Shown: in pieces, positions 47,295 through 58,832 of the stretch | Position numbering within the stretch: position 1 is the stretch's first letter | Layout: the number at the start of each line of letters is the position of its first letter | Assembly: GCA_013396655.1 (NCBI GenBank) | Contig: WBMV01007609.1 | Location: 338,459-402,458 of the forward strand | Length of the DNA: 64,000 nucleotides | Origin: Campylorhamphus procurvoides | Taxonomy: Eukaryota > Chordata > Aves > Passeriformes > Dendrocolaptidae | Reading direction: 5' to 3' | The notes under the pieces: generated by a model | The model's input: the letters and a program-made list of their open reading frames with translations, nothing else | Told to the model about the DNA's origin: nothing | Databases searched by the model: none | Translations under genes and position numbers: made by a program

Positions 47295-50177
47295 ATCACC
47301 CACGACCTGGGCCATGTTCTCCCTCCACCAGGCAGGACAGAACATCCTGAGGCTTCAGAATCCATCTGTGGCAGGGTCTCCTGGCTGTGGGCAGCACCTC
47401 TCTCCCCACCTTTCATCCTACTCCTGCTCCTTCCCATTCCAACGTGGACCAGGTGACAGCAGGAAGGGGGGCAGAAACTGGCCAGGGAAGGTCTTATTGC
47501 CTGATCTCTTGGGGCCTTGGGTGGCTTTTATCTTCTGGAAAACCCTGATGGAGTGGGAAGGGAGCTGGGCTCTGGATCAGCCCTTCCAGCACTCCCCAAG
47601 GAGGGTGAAGGAAGGCGGCAGGACCAGGCTGGCAATGCATCTACTTCTGTGTTACTGAGACGTCCTGGGAGAACTTCATGGGCTGGTGAGGGACCCCAGT
47701 GGGGAACATGTGTCAGTCAAGATGTAATGAAAGTGCTTTAGTTACTCAAAAAAAAAAAAAAAAACTAAAACTAGCCTGAAAAAGAACCATGAGATGGATT
47801 CATTCCAGGATTACTCAAATACCTTGCTTTGGGGGAATATACTTCACTTCTCTTTTAACTTTAATATCACATTAGAGACTGTTTTCTGGGCTGGTGGATC
47901 CTGCATTCTGCATACTTTATTGCCTGGCTTTGAGAGCCACTGAAGGGTTTGGATAATAGAAATGAATAATGGATCACGCATTCATTACCTACCAGACTGA
48001 TTTGTTTACTAATAATTTGGTTTAAAGTACATTATTGTTTTACTACTCACACACTGATTTACTTCCAAGCATCGACAGAACTGATATCATTAAATGAGAA
48101 TAATTTTTAACTCTAAAAAGATATTGTTTACAATTTGCACCTTCAAAGGCTTCTGGTCTCAGCTACATATATTTGTCTCTAGGATTACATGTCCAAAGTG
48201 TTCTCTAAGTTATCTTTGGGATTTTGAAGACCTTCTTTGGTTCCCAGGGCTCATTCCAGTGCTCTTGTTGCTCAGCTCTCAGGCAGAAGAACTCAGTGAA
48301 AACCAGAGGAGCCCATCATTACCAGAAACCCTGCGAGATGCTTTTCCAGAAGCCCAGCCTGAGGCTCTGTGGTGAGCTTATCCCTGGAGTGACCCTCAAT
48401 CCTGTGAAGAGTGGCATGGGCATCATCCAACATTCCTGCACAGCTCTGCAGTGCAAAACCAGGCACAGGTGGATCCTTTAGCATATTTTGCATGACATTT
48501 CTGTGTTTATGAAATTTGGAAGCAGAAGAAATCAATTCCTGAAGCCTTTCTAGCTCGACTGCAGTGCAGTGAAGTCCCCAGGCTGCAGCTAGAGAAAGGT
48601 AATTAGCATTTTACCAGGCCATGCTGCTAATAACCATTACACCTTTTGACAGGGGTTGCTCAGTTGACTTTGTAGTGATTCTGTGAAGGAAAATATTTAT
48701 TAGGGACAGGTTTCCTTTCCTGCTAAATGCACCCCTGACACTTGCATGTGATGCCACATTTTAGCTCACGGGACCTGGGAAGGAAGATGAACCACCTGGG
48801 TCTTTTCAGCATAAGCCAGGGGAGACAGAGGAAGGGAAGGATGCAGAAACATTCCTCAAAGATGGAAAAGCTTTGAGAGAAATATTGATTTCCATGTGTG
48901 TGGAAGGTTGGAAATCACGACACATTCCCTCTGCTCATTTGGAACTCCTGAATTTCTGTAGGCAGGAGAGGGGTAGGCACCTCTGTGGGGTGAGGTGGGG
49001 CTGACCCTGCTGGGCTGGTGAAAATATAGCTCAGCTCTGAACTTTTCCACTCATTTTTTCCAAGCTTTTCTGCTTAGGGAGTGCACTGTGTGTGCCAATG
49101 CTTTCAGAAACCTGGCTTTAAAAAGAGACAAATATATTCTGAATTATTCTTATTTTCAGTGCTTACATTTGAGATAATTAAAACTATGCTGGAAGAAGGC
49201 TCTGGGTGGATTTACTGCTAGGAATGTTCAGCCCCCATCTGCTCTTACCTGAGAGTGTTTTGGAGGAAGAGGAAGGGTCACCTCTGTGCTGTCTGGGCCA
49301 CCTTCATTCGAGGTAAATGGAGCCAAAGGATGTTTGTTCTGGAGGTAGGAAATTACTTCCCACTGGTCTTACATCTCTTGATTTGTGCCAAAGAACAAAC
49401 TGAGGTCTCACAAAACCTCAGAACTGGCTCCCCAACCAGATTTTTTGCAAACCCTCCAAAGCAAAAATCAACCCATGCTGTTGGGCTACAGAGAACCCAA
49501 AGCAGGCAACCCTTTTTGAAAGGTTTTCAGGGTTCTGAGTCCCCCCTCAGACTTGGAGGAGTTAACAATGTCAGGGCAGAGGGAAGTATCCCAACATTGC
49601 TCTCAGGGATAAGAGCTGGGCAAAGATTGCACAGCTTACAGGATGAAAAAGAAATTGAAGTGCAGCATACAAAACCCAATATCCCCGCTGCAGGCTCAAC
49701 CACTTGGTGAAACCAATCTCATTTGTTGATCTCTTTATTCCCAAAGCCTCCTGAAACCCTGGAGTAAAAGAAAGAAGCTACCCAGAGAGAAAAGAAAGTT
49801 TCCAGCCTGCAGGAGCAAAAGGGATGTCACATTTAGTTAAAGAGAGGGGACAGTGACGTGGAAGGCAGTCCTGGGTGCCTTCAAGAGCTGCCAGGCAGAC
49901 CCTGGAGGAGAAGTGACAGTGTTGTCAGAACTGGAATTTGACTGGGACAGCTCTGATAACCCTAATGGCCGAGCCCTGAGTACTGGCAGCGGTTTGAAAA
50001 CCTTGGAGCTGTTGCTGATGCAAAGCAAAGCAAGAGCTGGAACAGCCGTTCCCAACCTGTCCTTTCCAGTCAACACAGATCCCATCCAGAGAGTTCCTCC
50101 AGCTGTGGAGGAGAAACCTGATAGCTTCATCTGAGTCACAGCACCCCCTGTGCTGGAGGTCCATGTTCTCCTGCTCC
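47295..50177. other. Unique sequence with poly-A and an AT-rich candidate conserved block
   Basis: A 17-base A run sits at 47748-47764. The block 47930-48115 is AT-rich with attcattacc, ttgtttactaataattt and cattaaatgag motifs (forkhead/homeodomain-like) and no repeat signature. Plus-strand frames at 49255-49710 and 49853-50134 are long but domain-free and not called. Confidence 0.35.
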
Positions 50178-50182
50178 AACCT
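50178..50182. repeat. Left target-site duplication of the solo LTR
   Basis: The 5-mer aacct sits directly before the TG of the LTR and matches the 5-mer after its CA. Confidence 0.65.
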
Positions 50183-50436
50183 TGTCTTAGTTCAAAGGAG
50201 AACTAAGATATCTATGTTGGCCAATAAATAATCCCTCTCCTTTAAGTTTAGAGAACAGAACTTTAATTAGGAAAAATATNCACACCCCCTCAGGCCGGGT
50301 GTGGAGGTGCTAACAACCTCCTGGGCAGATACTGCAAATGGTCCATTGTTCTTGGGGAATGAATAGAGGGTGTAGAATACACAGCTTTAATCACTCCCAC
50401 ACAGTGATAACTGGTCCCTCCTGCTGAACTAGGACA
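50183..50436. mobile_element. Solo LTR of an endogenous retrovirus-like element (254 bp)
   Basis: The left end is tgtcttagttc and the right end gaactaggaca. These are imperfect 11-bp terminal inverted repeats with the 5'-TG...CA-3' termini required of LTRs. The element is flanked on both sides by the identical 5-mer aacct (50178-50182 and 50437-50441), a classic target-site duplication. A 5-bp duplication is typical of ERVL/ERV3-class integrations (family knowledge). An aataaa motif sits near 50225. No gag, pol or env sequence is attached, so this is a solo LTR left by LTR-LTR recombination, or a small non-autonomous copy. Orientation is uncertain. One ambiguous base (n) at 50280 lies inside it. 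Confidence 0.72.
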
Positions 50437-50441
50437 AACCT
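50437..50441. repeat. Right target-site duplication of the solo LTR
   Basis: The 5-mer aacct sits directly after the terminal CA of the LTR. Confidence 0.65.
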
Positions 50442-50675
50442 GTAAGAGCAACCTGTTCCAAGCTCTGCCCACCTGAGTTTTGGATGTCTCACAACTTCTC
50501 CTGCCCCCTGGTGCAGTGTTTGATCGCCCTCAGGGGGATTCTTTCCCCCTTCTGTCTAATGAGGGTTTCTCTGGATCCAACTTGTGGACTCTTATCCTTC
50601 TACCTTGTACCTTTGGGATGAGCAACTCCATCACCCTCCCATCAGACCATTGCAGGTTCTGATGGGATCTCACCT

Positions 50676-50850
50676 TGCCCTTCTCTTCTCCAGGCTGAAC
50701 AGACGAGTTCATTCAGCCCCTCCTTGCACATCCTGTTCTCCATTCCTGATCATTTTGGTGGCCTCTGCTGAACCCACTGGACTTGCCCTGGGAGCCAAAG
50801 CATCCCAGCACTGCAGATGGGGTTTCCCCAGTGCAGGAAATGGGCAGAGA
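50676..50850 (-). mobile_element. CR1 LINE internal fragment
   Basis: Contains cttctcttctccaggctgaac, ttcattcagcccctccttgc, gatcattttggtggcctctg, ctgaacccactggacttgcc and agatggggtttccccagtgc. This is the reverse complement of the CR1 segment upstream of the usual short tail. No 3' end is present. Confidence 0.75.
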
Positions 50851-52987
50851 CCCCCTGGACACAGCCTAGACTCTTACTAAGGTAGCTTTGGCAGGGGTTT
50901 GCTGTGTTCCTTCACGCCTAACTTGTCCACCAGCAGCCCCAGGAAGTTTTTCTGCAAAGCTCTCCATGGATCCAGCAGTGCTGGGGCCTGGTGTCCCTCC
51001 CAGGAGAGGATTTTGGGTTTATATTTAGGAAACTTCGTAAGGCTCCCAACAGCCCGTTCCTTCAGCCTGCCCAGGTCCCTGTGGCCAGCAGCCCCACAGG
51101 CTGTGGTGCAAAGCTCCAAAGTCTGTGCTGTCAAGGAAGGTAGTTTTATTCTGAAACAGCCACAAGAACTTTGGTATGTTCCCACGCAGTTTAAAACATA
51201 AATTAGCACGATTATTTTTAATTGAAATGGAGTCTACATTCTGTGCTCCAAACTCTGCCCAAACGAAAATTTCTGATGCCTGACCTGCTCACATATCTCA
51301 ATCTCTCTTTCCTCATTCATATTAGAGCTGGTAGCATTAATACATTATTCAGTGATTTAGTCCTTCCATCCACGAGCCAGATCCATTTGCTGCAAATGTA
51401 TTCATTGCCTCCCCATCTTTGTTGACTTGTTCTGTGAAGGACATTCAGCCTGCACAGACTCTGTGGGAACAGTTGGCTTCGTTTGCCAAAGAGGGGGTGC
51501 AGAGTTGCAGCCGTTTTACTGAGGGTATCACTGAGACCTGCTGAGTTCTGTCCCACCCCAGCCCCCTGGAGCTCCTGAGCATCGCCTGAGCCCTTGTTGT
51601 CCACGTGCCTGCAGGCAAGGAGTGTTGGCAGGACTAGGTTGGAGCCCTTTGGGTCCTCTGGTACCTGCCCTGCTGCCCCCCATCCCTCAGGCAGGCTCCC
51701 AAAGAACATCTGGATCCCACCTCTGGCAAGCAGGAGCGCCCAGGGGCCAGAGACATGCCCAACCAGAGCCCAGTCCACCTCACACAACCCCATAGCAATA
51801 TTGCCTATTAGAGAGCTACTGAATTGGAAGTAATTTGGCCATGAGTTGCTGCTGGAGGTCTGATCTCCTTCCTGCCTCAGGCTGAAGAGGCTCTGAGGGT
51901 GAAAGATTTACAGTGTTTTGGAGAGACAGGGTTATCCTTCATGAGACGGGAACAGTGACAAGCTGGGTTGTTTCATCTTCATTCCCCTCCCAAAATCCCT
52001 CTTGATTCATTACACTTTGTCCTTCTCGTTGGTGTAATGAAATAAAAATGTTTATGTTGATATATAAAGATAGCAACATTGATTTTCTTTTCTGCAGTAG
52101 ATTTGATTACTATCAAGCTTCCAAAGCCTTCCTGAGGTCTCTTTTTATTTTATTGCGACACCTTTTCAAACTCCCAGCTTTTTTCTAATTGTGTTTTCTG
52201 CTGAGAGAAGCATGTGGAAGGATCTGAAAAAGATGCAGGTGAGGTCTCAGGGGGGCCCTTTCAATGCATTAAGATGTTGAGATGTTCTGATTTTACCAAG
52301 ACGCTGCTCCACAAATTACATATTTGCAAAAACTCCAGATGAAATTAGAAATATGAGACTGCAAGCAAAGTTATTTCACATTTATTATTGCTTCCCCTAG
52401 ATTTTCATTTCATATCAGCTCCCTGGGGTTTTAGAAGTTTGCCAATATTTTGACACTATTTGCATTCCTGTCTCAACCCGTGATACCTTCAATGTGCTTA
52501 CAGGAAGGGATGAGCAGATGTGGGAAAACGTACCAGTGCCTTAAATACGATTCAAACCAGGGCCAGCTTTAATGTTTAAACAACTTGTTTGTCTCTCTGT
52601 GTAAAACTTGCACTAATCTTGAACCGGAAGAAGAAGTTCCAGGCTGGAAATCTCGCAGAGAACCGAAGCATTTGACATCCACAGCTAAATCTCACACCTG
52701 GCTCTAAGTTCTGGTCCTTGTGGCAGCCCCGCTCTACACTGTGGCAGAGGGAAAGCAGAGGCTGAGGCTGTGCTGGGGCAATATTTCAAACCTCTGAGAT
52801 GCCAACAGCACTGGAAACCTTCACAGTGCTTGTGTTGCTCCACACCAAGACACTGAAACTGCCCCGAGGCGACTGGGACAATTCTGTTGCACAGCTGGTC
52901 TGTTCCAGCTGCTAAGCCAGTCCTACACCAAACCTTTTCTCGTTAAGCAGCTTGGCGTTATTGATTATGGAGGCAGAATGTTAATTT
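50851..52987. other. Unique sequence; possible 3'-UTR side of the candidate exon
   Basis: The left half is GC-richer and featureless. From about 51990 to 52560 it is AT-rich and repeat-free. On the minus strand AATAAA polyadenylation-type hexamers occur near 52380 and 52150, about 600 and 840 bases past the stop codon of the candidate exon. They would suit a terminal exon with a 3' UTR (inference). Confidence 0.3.
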
Positions 52988-53455
52988 TTATGGAATCCAT
53001 GGGAACACTTGTTGTTTTCTTTCTTTCTTAACGACCGGTGTTCTCCAATTTATCTTGGCTTTGTTATGAATGCGGGAGAGAATCTTTGTAACTACCGAAG
53101 AAATTGATTTTTCAGGGTTCGGTGTGTTTATATTCAGCACAACTTCATTTCCTTGTTTGCTTAAAGAAACCAAAGGGAGATCCGTGAGGTCGGAGCAGGC
53201 TTTTCCCTCGAGGTGTTCATTTAGTGGTGTAAAGATCAGCTTCCCACTGGTAGTGCCTGCAACTACAGGTTTGAAGAAGACTCGCTTCAAAATGTTTACA
53301 GAAAGCAAATTGAATTCAGCTTCTTCCTCAATGAGCTTTCTGGAAAGATCCTGGCTGAGCCTTCCCAGTCCTTGAGTGTAGGATATTAAATGTGCACAGA
53401 CGTGGAACTGAGAGCCATACATCTCCCTTGGGAATACTGTAATTATTACATGGCC
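52988..53455 (-). CDS. Candidate protein-coding (terminal) exon, unidentified
   Basis: A minus-strand frame of 155 codons ending in TAA sits in AT-rich DNA where long frames are unlikely by chance. Composition is balanced and protein-like, with a hydrophobic/aromatic start (residues 3-20), an acidic helix-like segment (residues about 40-52, including KLIEEEAEF) and a basic C-terminus. Several CpGs occur in a CpG-poor region, as exons often show. The frame is open upstream to 53510. A good splice acceptor (pyrimidine-rich ttcctcctacag) places an in-frame exon start at 53455, eleven codons before the first Met at 53422. Downstream of the stop, AATAAA hexamers appear on the same strand. I do not recognise the family, and no other exon of the gene is visible here. 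It could also be a retrocopy or a chance frame. Confidence 0.4.
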   Translation of the reverse strand, partial: GHVIITVFPREMYGSQFHVCAHLISYTQGLGRLSQDLSRKLIEEEAEFNLLSVNILKRVFFKPVVAGTTSGKLIFTPLNEHLEGKACSDLTDLPLVSLSKQGNEVVLNINTPNPEKSISSVVTKILSRIHNKAKINWRTPVVKKERKQQVFPWIP

Positions 53456-54254
53456 CTGTAGGAGGAATTCCAGGTTTCTGTAACCAAGTTTCTCCTCAAA
53501 TCCTTTTATTTATCAGAAATCCCAGCAAGCCAGGAGAAATTCCAAAATATTTCCATTCAAAGGAAACGTGATGGTTTTCTTTTTATCAAGTATTATCTTC
53601 CTGTGAAAAGGCAAATCTTTGGGCATTTCCCAACTCAAAATTTTGAAAGTAGCATTTCTGAACTGTCTGAAATATTATTATAAAATATTCAGGTAATGTA
53701 AAAATGCCTCAAAAGCTAAATGAGGGAATCTGATGCCAACATACCAGAAACACAAGCCAAGAGTTTCTTCAGAGAGTGGCTCAGTCACTTTTCACATTGT
53801 TGACTTGGGGGCTTTATTGTATTTTTATGATCTTTGAAAATTTTTTTTTCTCCTTAAAAAGAAAGTCCATGCCATTAATTCAGTCTTTTTTTGATTTGAT
53901 AATTCTTTCTGCCACTCACCTGTCTGTTTGGGTACAGCACCATGGACCATCTCCTGGGGTTGCAGGCTGGAGACATCCAACCCTGATGTAATAAATGAAG
54001 GGATATGATTGGTCCCTGAATGTCCTGGCCCTGCTCACCACATCCCTGGGATGTAGCAGGTCTGGAGTAACCCCTCTTCAGATCTCCTGTCCAGAGCCCC
54101 AAATCAGACTGTGGAGTTGCTCCTCTCAGTCCCCATGACCCAACAGAGCTGGTCCCTTTAGGAGAAACTGCTTGTGGAACATGGGCTTGAACATCACCAG
54201 CCAGCTGAAGGTGGGCATTGTCCTGCTCTGCTTTGCCCTGGGGCAGCCTCACCT
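53456..54254. other. Unique AT-rich sequence
   Basis: If the neighbouring exon is real, this is its upstream intron. T-rich at 53840-53860. Nothing else is recognised. Confidence 0.35.
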
Positions 54255-54519
54255 CCAGTCCTGGGGGCAGTTCTGGGCACCACAATATAAAAAAGATCTA
54301 AAGCTATTAGAGAGTGTCTAAAGCAGGGACACAGAGGATGGTGAAGGGTCTGACCAGACTCCCCAGGGCAGTGGGCACAGCCCCAAGGCTGCCAGAGCTC
54401 AAGGACAACTCTCTGAGGGACAGGGTGGGGTTGCTGGGGTGTCTGTACAGGGCCAGGATTTGGCCTGGATGTTCCTGGTGGGTCCCTTCCCACCCAGGAT
54501 GTCCTGTGATTCCATGACC
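54255..54519 (+). mobile_element. CR1 LINE fragment with internal deletion
   Basis: A post-RT piece (gggcagttctgggcaccac, then a degraded cagggacacagaggatggtg) is joined directly to the tail block (gaccagactccccagggcag, caccccagcaacc complement, gtgtctgtacagggccagg). It ends in caggatgtcctgtgattcc. The intervening segment present in the copy at 23118 is missing. Same tail subfamily as 11163. Confidence 0.85.
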
Positions 54520-55344
54520 TAGACTGACATGGTCTGGAAGGCCTCGGTCCTCCTTTGGGTTATGAACATACCAAGTGTGATTCCTCATCCCACCTCCATC
54601 CCGGCTCCCAGTTGCTCAGCTATGAGAGGAACAAGGAAGAGATGATGTGACCCTAAATCTTCCAGGCTGAGTGCCTGGGCAATGGGACCAAAGCAGTACC
54701 TCAAGCTGGAGCTTGAAGGACATGAGGCACAAAGTCCCCAGGCTGTGGGTCCCACGAGGTGCAGGCTGTGAGCAGGGCACAGCCACTTACCCACATGCTG
54801 TCAGGCAGAAATTTTATCACTGCTGGGATTTTAATCAGATAAATGCTGTATCTCTTGGGTATTCCCATCCCCAGGAGGCATTGTGGGAGGTGACAATTCT
54901 GGAGTGATGAATACCTGCATGCCTTCCCCACCCTAACCCGAAGCTAAGCATCTTCATTTTGTGTTTCTCCTTGTCTCCTTCAGGAGGTGTGTGAATCCTC
55001 ACCAAATCCAGCATGAAGCACTTTGGTAGTGGGATTAGCCTGGGGCATGCTGGTAATTGCAGTATTGGTAGGGCTGCTTTTCATGTCCAACCCCTCTGGC
55101 TGGCAGAGCTGCTTTCCCACATGGAATGCTGTCATTCCCTGGGAGTGGGCTGGGCAGAAACTCTTCATGGAGGAGCTGAGAGATGTCTCTTTCTATTGAG
55201 TCAATTACTGTAGAAAATCCACTAATACAAAGGGCATAATGCAATTATTTGGAATTGATTTCTTATAAGCTCATGAATAGACATTTGGGCGAGTTCAGGT
55301 TTGCTGAGAGAGTTTATAATAGTAGCTGCCACATTTACATTAGC
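54520..55344. other. Unique non-coding sequence
   Basis: Nothing recognised. AT content rises at its right end toward the MIR-like relic. Confidence 0.4.
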
Positions 55345-55490
55345 TTTCAGCCCAGGAGATTTCAAAGCACTCCACAAATCCTGAACTCGCATCTCTAAAG
55401 GGGAAACATGGCCCAACGCCCACTTGCCTTTTGCTCAGGAAATCTGCATTTAATTCCCCCTTTCACCACAGCCTTCCAGCACAATCTTTC
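55345..55490 (-). mobile_element. MIR-like SINE relic
   Basis: The reversed order of MIR-type blocks is recognisable: ttcaaagcactccacaaat, ctctaaaggggaaacatgg, cccacttgccttttgctc, aggaaatctgcatttaattc. Highly diverged. A 64-codon minus-strand frame at 55222-55416 overlaps it and partly translates it, so I do not call that frame. Confidence 0.4.
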
Positions 55491-55616
55491 CCAAGTCTTT
55501 CAGCTGCTGCTACAAAACAAGACAAAACTGGATGCTCCTTCTGCAGGGCGGTGGGGGGAAAGATGCCACAGGGACTGTGGGGGTAGGAAGGTGCAAAAAA
55601 AGGTGCTGAGGCAAAG

Positions 55617-55729
55617 ATGGGGTTTGGAGTAGCCTGGTCTGATGGAAGGTGTCCCTGCCCATGGCACAGGGGTGGAACAAGAAGATCTTTGAATGCCTTC
55701 CAACCCAGACCATTCCATGGTTCTATGAA
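55617..55729 (+). mobile_element. CR1 LINE 3' fragment
   Basis: Contains ggtttggagtagcctggtc, gatggaaggtgtccctgccc, aatgccttccaacccagacc and attccatggttctatgaa. About 110 bp, sense. Confidence 0.85.
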
Positions 55730-58700
55730 AGTGGAAGATGTTCATTGAACCAAGATCAGCTCTCAGGATGAGATCTAACTGTCCTGACTTGCTCTTCTAT
55801 AAGTCAGATGCTGACTCAGCTGGTCACCTTGGCTGAAGGCCTTGGATAAAACTATTGGGGTGTCAGAGGGGAGGATCAACCCCATTTGCCTGCCTGAAAT
55901 GGGAGAGATGTCCCACTGCCAGCTTTGTTCTGTGGGTCCTGAAGGAACCCAAGAGGGAAGAACTTGCAGCTTTCCACACTCTGCAGCTCCTCCCCAAGGT
56001 GCCATGGAAGTCCCAGCAGTCGATTCCGAGCTGTTGGCACTCTGGTTTTCAGCAGCAAAACCAAGTGATGATGATCACCATGACCACAGGGATGATAAGG
56101 AGCCCTGAGTGCTTCCAGCAGGATGGAGGCACTGCCAGGGAGCCACAGAGGGAGGAAGCAGAAGGATGGCAGCCAAGTACGAACCCTGTGGCACAGATGG
56201 CCAGAAATCTGGCTCATTCCTCATGGCTTTGGGTGCATTTATGAGAAGCTGCATGTGATCCCTTTGCAGAGCTCCAGAGCTGTCCAAAGGCAGAGCCTGC
56301 ACAGGAAAATAGCAATGACGACAGCAAGAGGCTTTGGCGAGGCTCTCAGGGTCAGTGTTGGACTTTCCTGGACGGGCTAGGAGAGATTTCATTAAAAACC
56401 CAAATAAAGCTGTGGCTTCCAAATAAAACTAGGCAAATATTCCCAATAGCCATATCTGGCGTGTCTGTAAGGAACAAGGGACCCTGGTTTTAACCTTTGA
56501 CTGAGAGGAGCTTCATGTCAGTTTGCAGACCAGGCAAAGCAGCATCAGCACAGATAGGATGGTGCTGAAATAAATCCAGTTTTCATCTGGCACAACCCAT
56601 ATTTATTTGGCATCCCAGCCTGTTCTTTTTGAATTTTTTCAGAGTTGCAGTGGACGTAAAATTCCACCTGACCCTTCTTCATTTATATTCGCCTCAGTTC
56701 ATGTCGTTTGAAGAATAATTTTCACATTCTAAGTAGACCAAATAATAATTAATAGACTAGATAATTGCACCTCAAGCCTGTCGTTTTGCAAGAGTGAGGA
56801 TGTGCTACTTTAATATTTTAAAACTTCCCAGATTGTTTCCGACATATGGGGATTATATAATATTTACTGGGCCAGGCTGATGAAGGGCCAGGCTTAAGTG
56901 AAGTTATTGTAATCATGCCACTGTTTTTAAGCGGACCTGAGAAAATAGACATTAGAAAGAAACATTGACAGATTAAATAGATTCTATGATGGGAACTGGG
57001 AAATGGCTCCATTAAAGCATGTGTGTTACAACATTAGGCAATTATTAAATTAACAGATGGCAGAGGCTTCTCAGAGCTCTGGAAATGGACTCCAGCAGCG
57101 TCCAAGTGATAAAAGGAAAGGCATATGCTAATGCAGGCAGGAATCTGAACACCCCTCTCAGTCACTGGCACGGGGGAATGGAGGGCATTGAAGTGATTCA
57201 TTGATCCCACAACAGCAGTAAGAGCCATGAATCACCCGCTGATGGAAACCTGTGCGTTCCCCACTCCCCCACTTAGAGCAAAGTGGTCCCTAAAAGGGGA
57301 TTTTCCCAATTCCCCAATGAGCGGAAGAAAAGCAGGGAGGGAAGAGAGGGGAACCAAAGAAGGTTAACTCACCAAAGAGGGTAACGTGTCTTTGCCCACA
57401 TCTCGGAGTCTGGGAATGCTCACCTGGGATACAGGAAAACCCAGCTCAGCCTCCTCCTGTCCTGGAGGAACCCCCATCACATTCTGCACCTCCTGTTTGG
57501 GTCACAAACTGCTCCAAAGCACAGTCTGGAACGAGCATTTTGTGTCTTTGTTCGCCTTACACTGTTCCCTTTGCTTGAGGGACTGAATTTCACCGGAGCA
57601 GAGACTGGGGAAACCATCACCCCTGAAATCTGCCAGGCAGCACAACATCCCTGCTGGCTGCAGGGGGTTAAATCCTAGGAATGGGGTTGTTGGAAGAGCC
57701 CTGTGGCATCTGAGAGCCTATCGCTGCTCTGGACAGGGATGACACTGAGCAGGATTTTGACCCTCGGCTCAGCCCTGTCCCCTCCAGGAGAAGACTTGCC
57801 TTTGGCATTCTTCTCATCACTGAGGATTTTTCAGGTCCTCGTTAATTCCAACAGCAAGAGCCTGAGAAAGGCTCATTAGCCCAGAGGCAGGAACAGGGCT
57901 CGGGAAGTAGCTTTGCTTCAGGGAACAGCTAATTGTTTATAAAAAGCTTCACAGTGCTGAAAAATCGAGATTTACCATGGGGGCATCCAGGCTGTCTCCT
58001 CGGACTGCCAGTGGCCACAGCACTTCCCTGAGCAGACAAGTGATCACTTAAACCCCCTCAAGCAGAAAGAAAATTCAGATGACACCAACTTCTCGAGTAG
58101 TTTCTAACCGCAGGCCTCCATTTTCAGCATGGAGAGTTCTGCATTAAATGGAAAGCTGTGCATCAAGCCCCAGGAAATATTAAGAGCTAGATTTTTGGAA
58201 GATGCAGAGTGAGTATTGTTTCAGCTCTCCAAAGCTCAACAGCTCTTGGAAACATTTTGAGTTTGACTGCCACGTGAAATAATAAATCAGTCATTCCCAC
58301 CATCTTAACAATTACCTCCTCGCTTTGGAACCCTGGAGTTAAATTTGAACACAAGACAGCTGCTTCATTGTCCTGGACTCCTCAGTGTCTAGTGATTTCC
58401 AAACACCAGGAAACACAAGTGAAATTCCCCATTTTGCAATTCTTTTTCCCCTACAGGCAGGGTCTGGCCAGCACACAGAGCTCCCCTGGGTGACAACAGG
58501 GAACATGTCACTTAGCTGCAGGAACCAGTTGTTTTTAGGCATTAAACAGGCAGTGAGTGGCTGGTGCATTTTGTACCCACAGGCTGATGGTCATCAAACA
58601 TCTCAAAAGTAGCCTGGAGGGAAAGGTTAACTTGCAGAAATATCCCACACAGGTAATAATAAGAATTCAGATATATTTGAACTGCACAAAGGAACATCTC

Positions 58701-58832
58701 TGTGGGTTCAGGGATCTGCTCCTCGACAGCAAGAACAGCTGAGATGGAGGATATCCCAAACTATCAAAGAAAATTCTTTAGCACCATTACTGATGACAGA
58801 GCACACACAAGAAAGTAAGTGTCAGACTTCAA
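55730..58832. other. Unique sequence with a strong candidate conserved block
   Basis: The stretch 56700-57240 is AT-rich and repeat-free, with dense transcription-factor-like motifs: aataataattaatag, acaattattaaattaac (approximate), gcatatgctaatgcagg (octamer/POU-like) and gtgattcattgatccc. This is the best enhancer-like stretch in the window by eye. The rest shows nothing recognisable. Confidence 0.35.

Noticed and set aside
49255..50134. Two plus-strand frames of 151 and 93 codons
   Set aside because: Composition is not clearly protein-like, no acceptor/donor pair frames them, and no family is recognised.
55222..55416. 64-codon minus-strand frame with exon-like composition
   Set aside because: Its 5' third overlaps a MIR-like relic, there is no good acceptor in frame, and it is short enough to be chance.
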